Source of the DNA: Tetracentron sinense
Taxonomy: Eukaryota > Streptophyta > Magnoliopsida > Trochodendrales > Trochodendraceae
Assembly (NCBI GenBank): GCA_015143295.1
Contig: CM026565.1
Span: 16,502,548-16,566,547 of the forward strand
Direction of reading: 5' to 3'
Length of the DNA stretch: 64,000 bases
Part shown: piece by piece, positions 59,403-64,000 of the stretch
Layout: every line of letters starts with the position of its first letter
How positions within the stretch are numbered: the stretch's first letter is position 1
The notes under the pieces: model-generated
Told to the model about the DNA's origin: nothing
What the model saw: the letters and a program-made list of their open reading frames with translations, nothing else
Databases searched by the model: none
Program-made: the position numbers and the translations under genes

Positions 59403-59966
59403 TGAAGAGGGATCCGTAATAACAATTTTATGCGAAAACCCGGATCCTGATGACTTTACACCTTAAGCAACTACATCTATCTAGGCGTGTTTAGTCATCT
59501 TACTTCGTGGATGATTTTCACTGTTGAAGCTAAATACAACTCGAACTGTCAAACTTGTTGGTAAGAGATTTCTCGAAGAAATACTCGATCTCGATCCTAT
59601 TTTTCTTCGCTATCCGCAACGCTTTAGAATCTCTACTTGGATTGAGACGCAAGAAGAAGACTATGGAATTTTGGTGTAGATTTTCTATCACCAAAATCTT
59701 AGGGTTTCAAAACTCTTAAGTATAAAAACCCCACTCAGAAGATCCTATGTAACCTCACGAAAATTCAAGGGGAAACTCCTTGGGCTCACTGTTTGGGAGG
59801 AGGAAAGGGAGAGAATTGTGAGGATAGAGGAGTGCCACATGGTTTGGGTGTGTGTGGTATATTTTATAGACTTGGATCTTATCCCATCCTTCTCTAATTC
59901 CAACTTATCCCTTCGGATTATTAATTATATAACTCTTACTATTATTTAATTAAGGCTTGCTTGTTA
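59403..59966 (-). mobile_element. 5' (right) LTR of copia C, truncated by the assembly gap
   Basis: It starts TGAAGAGGGATCCG and aligns with 22943-23100 and then 26247 onward, so it lacks the 3.1-kb solo LTR and shows the empty site. Many single-base indels against the left LTR are seen. It ends at the N run. Confidence 0.85.
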
Positions 59967-60066
59967 NNNNNNNNNNNNNNNNNNNNNNNNNNNNNNNNNN
60001 NNNNNNNNNNNNNNNNNNNNNNNNNNNNNNNNNNNNNNNNNNNNNNNNNNNNNNNNNNNNNNNNNN
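59967..60066. other. Assembly gap (100 N)
   Basis: Exactly 100 undetermined bases, a conventional placeholder length rather than a measured size. Open frames crossing it are meaningless. Confidence 0.99.
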
Positions 60067-60184
60067 TATAGTAGATGACATCTATGATCAAAATACAGAT
60101 TTGTATGAACGAGTAGGAACACTTGGAGATATTAGCATTGGCGAAACTATCATTTGGCCCAAATATTGTGTTAAATTTCTTTGA
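60067..60184 (+). pseudogene. Last-exon fragment of the tnpA-like gene (second copy)
   Basis: It encodes the final residues from VDDIYDQNTDLYERVG to KYCVKFL and the stop, identical in protein to 12426-12543. The upstream part is in the gap. Confidence 0.9.
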
Positions 60185-60711
60185 CTTTTGTATTGACATA
60201 TAAATTGGTTAAGTATTTATCTTTTCGTTGTTTGTGCGTGTGATTGCCTCGTTTGCTTGATAATTACAAGATGAAGTTGTGTATTGTATTGTATTGTATT
60301 GTGTGATGGGTTGGACTAAATGTATATTAAAGCGAATTTGCAGGTAAAATGTATAATTGACAGGTTCATTTAGGTAAAATGTATAACTGACAGGTTCATC
60401 TAAGGAAAAAATAGTGAGTTTTTTTTTTAAATTTTTCGTCAAAAACGACGGCTATTGGCCGTCGTTTATAATAAAATTAATTTTTTTTAAAAATCGTATG
60501 CCGAGAAATAAACGACGGCTTATATACGCCGTTTATTTAAACGACGGTCATTAGCCGTCGTTCTTTCCGACATAATAACGACTGCTATACGCCGTCGTTT
60601 ATGATGAACTACACCCCCATTCCCCACGGCCTACACGACGGCCGAAGAACGTCGTAATTGTGTTTCAACGACGGGTTTGGGCCGTCGTTTTTAGCGCATT
60701 TTCACGTAGTG
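60185..60711 (+). mobile_element. CACTA 3' end (second copy)
   Basis: It contains the subterminal GCCGTCGTT palindromes and the terminal ATTTTCACGTAGTG, followed by TAA. It is colinear with 12544-13070, with a few substitutions (e.g. GCTATACGCC against GCTATAGGCC). Confidence 0.93.
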
Positions 60712-61121
60712 TAATGTATACCACCTGCATGTCTCATCCTCGACACCCTCGTGTGTCCTCAACATGCCGTGTATATCTTTACAGCGTATACCACCTGCAT
60801 GTCTTATCCTCGACATCCCGTGTATACCTTTACAGCGTATACCACCTGCATGTCTCAACCTGAACACCCCCGTGTGTCCTCAATATCCTGTGTATACCTT
60901 TACAGCGTATACCACCTGCATGTATTATCCTCGACATCCCGTGTATACCTTTACAACGTATACCACCTGCATGTCTCATCCTCGACACCCCCTCTTGTCC
61001 TCGATATCCTGCGTATACCTTTACAGCGTATACCACCTGCATGTCTCATCCTTGACATCCTATGTGTACCTTTGGAGTGTACACCACTCGCATGTCACCC
61101 CTTCAAAACCCTAAGTGTTCT
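60712..61121 (+). repeat. Tandem repeat array (70/51-bp units), second copy
   Basis: It is colinear with 13071-13480 with no difference noticed by eye, and the insertion point in the unit is the same. Confidence 0.92.
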
Positions 61122-61403
61122 TGACACCCTGTGTGTCTCTTCGATCAAACTCGATCGAATCCTTCCGGTCGACGCCTCTGGGCTATGCCATCCTTGCATC
61201 CATCATGCCCCAGTGAGTAGTCCGAACTACTCACCCTTCCCGAGCAGTGGCCTTGCTGCTACGTTGCACTCACCATTTACACTGCATACATACATACTAT
61301 CATTCTGCATCCCTGTTATCCGAGCTCGGTGTACAAATAGGATGATTACAGTCTTTGCCGTTCGAATCGCCAACCTTGGCATTCTCCAATAAAGAGGGGC
61401 AGC

Positions 61404-63576
61404 TGTAAGCACCCAATTTTTACACCCCATCTAACTGTAGTTAAAATCCTTAACTATGGTTACCTCCCCTACCAAGTCCCTCACAACCTAGGTAAGCCTC
61501 TCCAGTCAAACCCCAGAAAAACCCATGCCCTAAACCCTTAGCATTAGGTAACCCTAGCATAACACTAGCTAAGCCCATGGCCTATAGGCCCAAACCCTTT
61601 AATCCAAGCCCACAAAGTCCAAAAACCTTATGATATCCCATATACCCGAGTGTGCAGGGCCCAGCCCATTTTCAAACTAAAATCCATGATGTCGGTAGAC
61701 CCTCTACCAACGTATTGATTTTGGCCTGTTTTCGCTTTTTATCGGTAATTATTCTACCGACCTCTGCAAGTTACGAGTTTTCAGACTGCATTTTTAGGGG
61801 AAGAACCCCTACTGCAAAACCGTGTCCTTAAGCCTCCCCTCATCCCCTGTCTTCATCTTAGGACTTGCCTCGGACCTACCACAAGTCCCTAGCCACTGCC
61901 GATCATCTCCGGAGCACCACCACCACGGTAGTAGCTCCACTTCATCCGATAAAAAACAGAGCACAGGGTAGGGATTTTCCCTACCCCTTTTATTATCACC
62001 TGTTCAATCAGTGAGCCCTGGCCATCTCCAGGGGACGTTTTCTTTGTTTTTATGCTATTACTTAGTGTAACAAACCCACATAGGGTGTTCACACCACCTA
62101 ACCATAGGTATGGCGAACCCTTTTAGGTATAACAAATCCTCAGCCTTAACAGCCATTACAGAGACCTTCTGGGGGTCCCTCTTATCATGAGGGAACTCCT
62201 AGTGACCTCTGTACACAGCCCCAAGTGGTCATAGATCCGGTTTTCAGAAATACCCAGAGCGGCGGTACTCTCAGTACCGCCATTCCCAACAACCTGTTTC
62301 CAGAATGCGATGAATCCTTTCCCGACGTTCTGTGTTTGCTTGGTTTCAGCCTGTCGGTAATACTTCCACCACCATTTGCTGTTTCAGGCACACACCCTTT
62401 GGCAAGCTTTGTGGGGCCCACTCCAGGCATCCCCTGGGCCCCACCCAGGCTCATAACATCCCCAGGAGTCTCCTCTACACTCCCCACCTTGGATCACCTC
62501 GGGTTACAGCTTAACCTAGTTAACTTTGACAAAAAACATAGTCTTAAAACACTGTCCATAATGTAGGGTATTATATTACCGACATTAACTTTGTTTTATT
62601 TCTGGGGCTGTTGCAGGGGCCCAGGCCTGGTAGGAGGCCACTTTAGGCCCTGCCTAGTCCCCTGGGCCCACCTTGGACTATACCAGACCCTTAATTGTGG
62701 TTAAATCCACCTCTGATTAACATTTAACCACTGTTACACTCCTTAACCCCACAAACTTTTGAGAAATTAAACAAAATTCTTAAAACAAACTTCGGACCTT
62801 AATCCTGACTTAGGCCCTCTCCTTAATGCTGGTTAGCAACCCTAACCTTGGTTAGAACCCCTTAACTACGGTTAGCAACCCTAATCGTAGTTAACTTCGG
62901 TTTACGGCCTACCGGGCCTAAAAACCAAGTCTACCGGACTTACCTCGGCCTACCGGGCCCCGCCTTAGCCTACTGGGCTACAACTCACTCACCCTTTACT
63001 GTGGTTAGCAACCCTAACTGCAGTTAGTTCGGCCTAATCCTGGTTAGCAACCCTAACCCGGGTTAGGACTCCTCCTTAGTCTACCGGACTACACCCTAAG
63101 CCTACCGAGCTTACATACCTTGCACTTGACCCTCCTCGGTCAACCAAACCCTAGTCTACCGGACTAGTCCATGTTAGCCACCCTTGGTGCACACACACAC
63201 GCCCCTAGCCTCGGCACAGGCTCACGTGCCAGAACTACGCTCGGTCTGATCTCACCCTGTGAGTACGTAGGCAGCCCAACACGGGCCCGACCCCAGTTAG
63301 TTTTTCCCTTCTTAGATTAGTGTTCATTTAAACATTTCGGCATTTTAAACAAGATTAACTTTAATTGGCTTAAACCCGAGAAGTACGGAACTGTTGTAAA
63401 ACGAAAGCCTCGGGGTGCCTAACATCTTCTCCGAACTTAATCGAACCCCTTACCCCGATTTCTATCGAAGACCAAAACCTTATCCAAAACTTCGGGGGAC
63501 TTATTCCTTCTGAATTAATAGGTGGCGACTCTCAAAACCCCATGAGAAATCTAGGTAGTGAAATCCCGCGCTCACA
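61404..63576 (+). mobile_element. LTR F, second copy (2173 bp)
   Basis: TGTAAGCACCC to GCGCTCACA, preceded by the polypurine tract AAAGAGGGGCAGC. It is about 10 bp shorter than 13763-15945 through scattered single-base indels, densest between about 61620 and 62600. Confidence 0.9.
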
Positions 63577-64000
63577 AGCGGGAGCATTCAGAATCTTTCC
63601 CTGAGGGTAATCACCCATCAGGAGTAACTCCATGGACCTCCAAGACTGTTAAGCCACTGACACTGAAGATGATCATCCACCAGCCGTTAGCGTAATAAGC
63701 CAGTCTAATGGGTTTAGTTGGACAATTACATTACTATAAGATGAATGAGATGCACAGTACACAAGTTACTTAAAAGATATAAAATGATTAGTATTAGGTA
63801 AAATACTTGGGCATTTGATTAATTTAAGGTTTATGTGGCTTAAACGTAGGTTTCGGGCTGAACCTTATGGTTAGATTTCCCCAGTAGAGTCGCCAAAGCT
63901 GTGAGCGTGGGTTTTAAAAAACCCTAATTATAATCTCACATGGAGTCTAGAGTCGCCACCTATTCATTCAGAAGGGATAAGTCCCTGAGATTTGGATAAG
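63577..64000 (-). mobile_element. Element G leader, primer site and LTR start (second copy)
   Basis: 63577-63899 matches 15946-16268, including TCCCCAGTAGAGTCGCCA. LTR G begins at 63900 and runs off the window. Small substitutions exist near the end (e.g. GGAGTCTAGAGTC against GGAGTTTAGATTC). Confidence 0.9.

Larger units (their letters stand above)
60067..64000 (+). repeat. Second copy of 12426 to about 16370 (47.6 kb direct repeat)
   Basis: Position 60067 aligns with 12426 (offset 47641), and the offset falls to 47631 by the end. The copy spans the end of the tnpA-like gene, the CACTA 3' end, the same TAA junction, the 70/51-bp array, LTR F, the G leader and the first 101 bp of LTR G. Differences are mostly single-base indels, with some substitutions. 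A shared insertion junction means the copies descend from one locus, not from two insertions. Confidence 0.95.

Noticed and set aside
59942-60199. Open frames crossing the N run
   Set aside because: They depend on undetermined bases.

Overview
The window is plant nuclear DNA made almost entirely of nested transposable elements. I found no host gene. The evidence for a seed plant, probably a flowering plant, is a CACTA (En/Spm-type) DNA transposon with a TNP2-type transposase, Ty3/gypsy elements of the Tekay/Del chromovirus type and the Tat/Ogre type, and Ty1/copia elements with initiator-Met tRNA primer sites. I cannot name the species.

Layout. 1-1596 and 13071-13762 are the 3' noncoding part of a plus-strand Tat-like element (F), split by a CACTA element at 1597-13070 that carries two structurally intact genes and a TAA target duplication. 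F ends in its 3' LTR (13763-15945). A 323-bp leader piece with a primer-binding site (15946-16268) and a minus-strand Tat-like LTR (G, 16269-18949) follow. 18950-22942 is the left part of a plus-strand copia element (E), itself hit by a 959-bp LTR-derived palindrome (21384-22342). A minus-strand copia element (C) of the same family interrupts E: its left LTR is 22943-28758 and its right LTR begins at 59403. Inside C lie a 3.1-kb solo LTR (23101-26241), a MITE-like element (about 28103-28568), a Tekay gypsy element B (29831-50822), a Tekay solo LTR (53238-55726) and a Tat-like solo LTR (56951-58612). B contains a complete but mutated Tekay element A (31676-41295) in its left LTR and another Tekay solo LTR (42801-45107) in its pol gene. 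Target duplications support most of these layers: TAA, TTTAC, CTTTT, TTATA, TACTA and CAGTA/CATTA.

A 100-N gap lies at 59967-60066. From 60067 to the end, the sequence repeats 12426 to about 16370 almost base for base, including the CACTA/F junction and the F/G junction. That is either a roughly 47.6-kb tandem duplication or, more likely, an assembly artefact at a contig join.

How the parts work together. The CACTA transposase gene (tnpD/TNP2-like) and the accessory gene (tnpA/Transposase_24-like) would act on the element's terminal and subterminal GCCGTCGTT repeats. All predicted exons join in phase, so this is the one element here that may still be active. The LTR elements are all defective. 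Points most worth a second look are a probable GT-AG intron between gag and protease shared by both Tekay copies, the palindromic LTR insertion with identical integrase-type ends on both sides, and arrays of short palindromes or three-base-loop hairpins in several LTR families.
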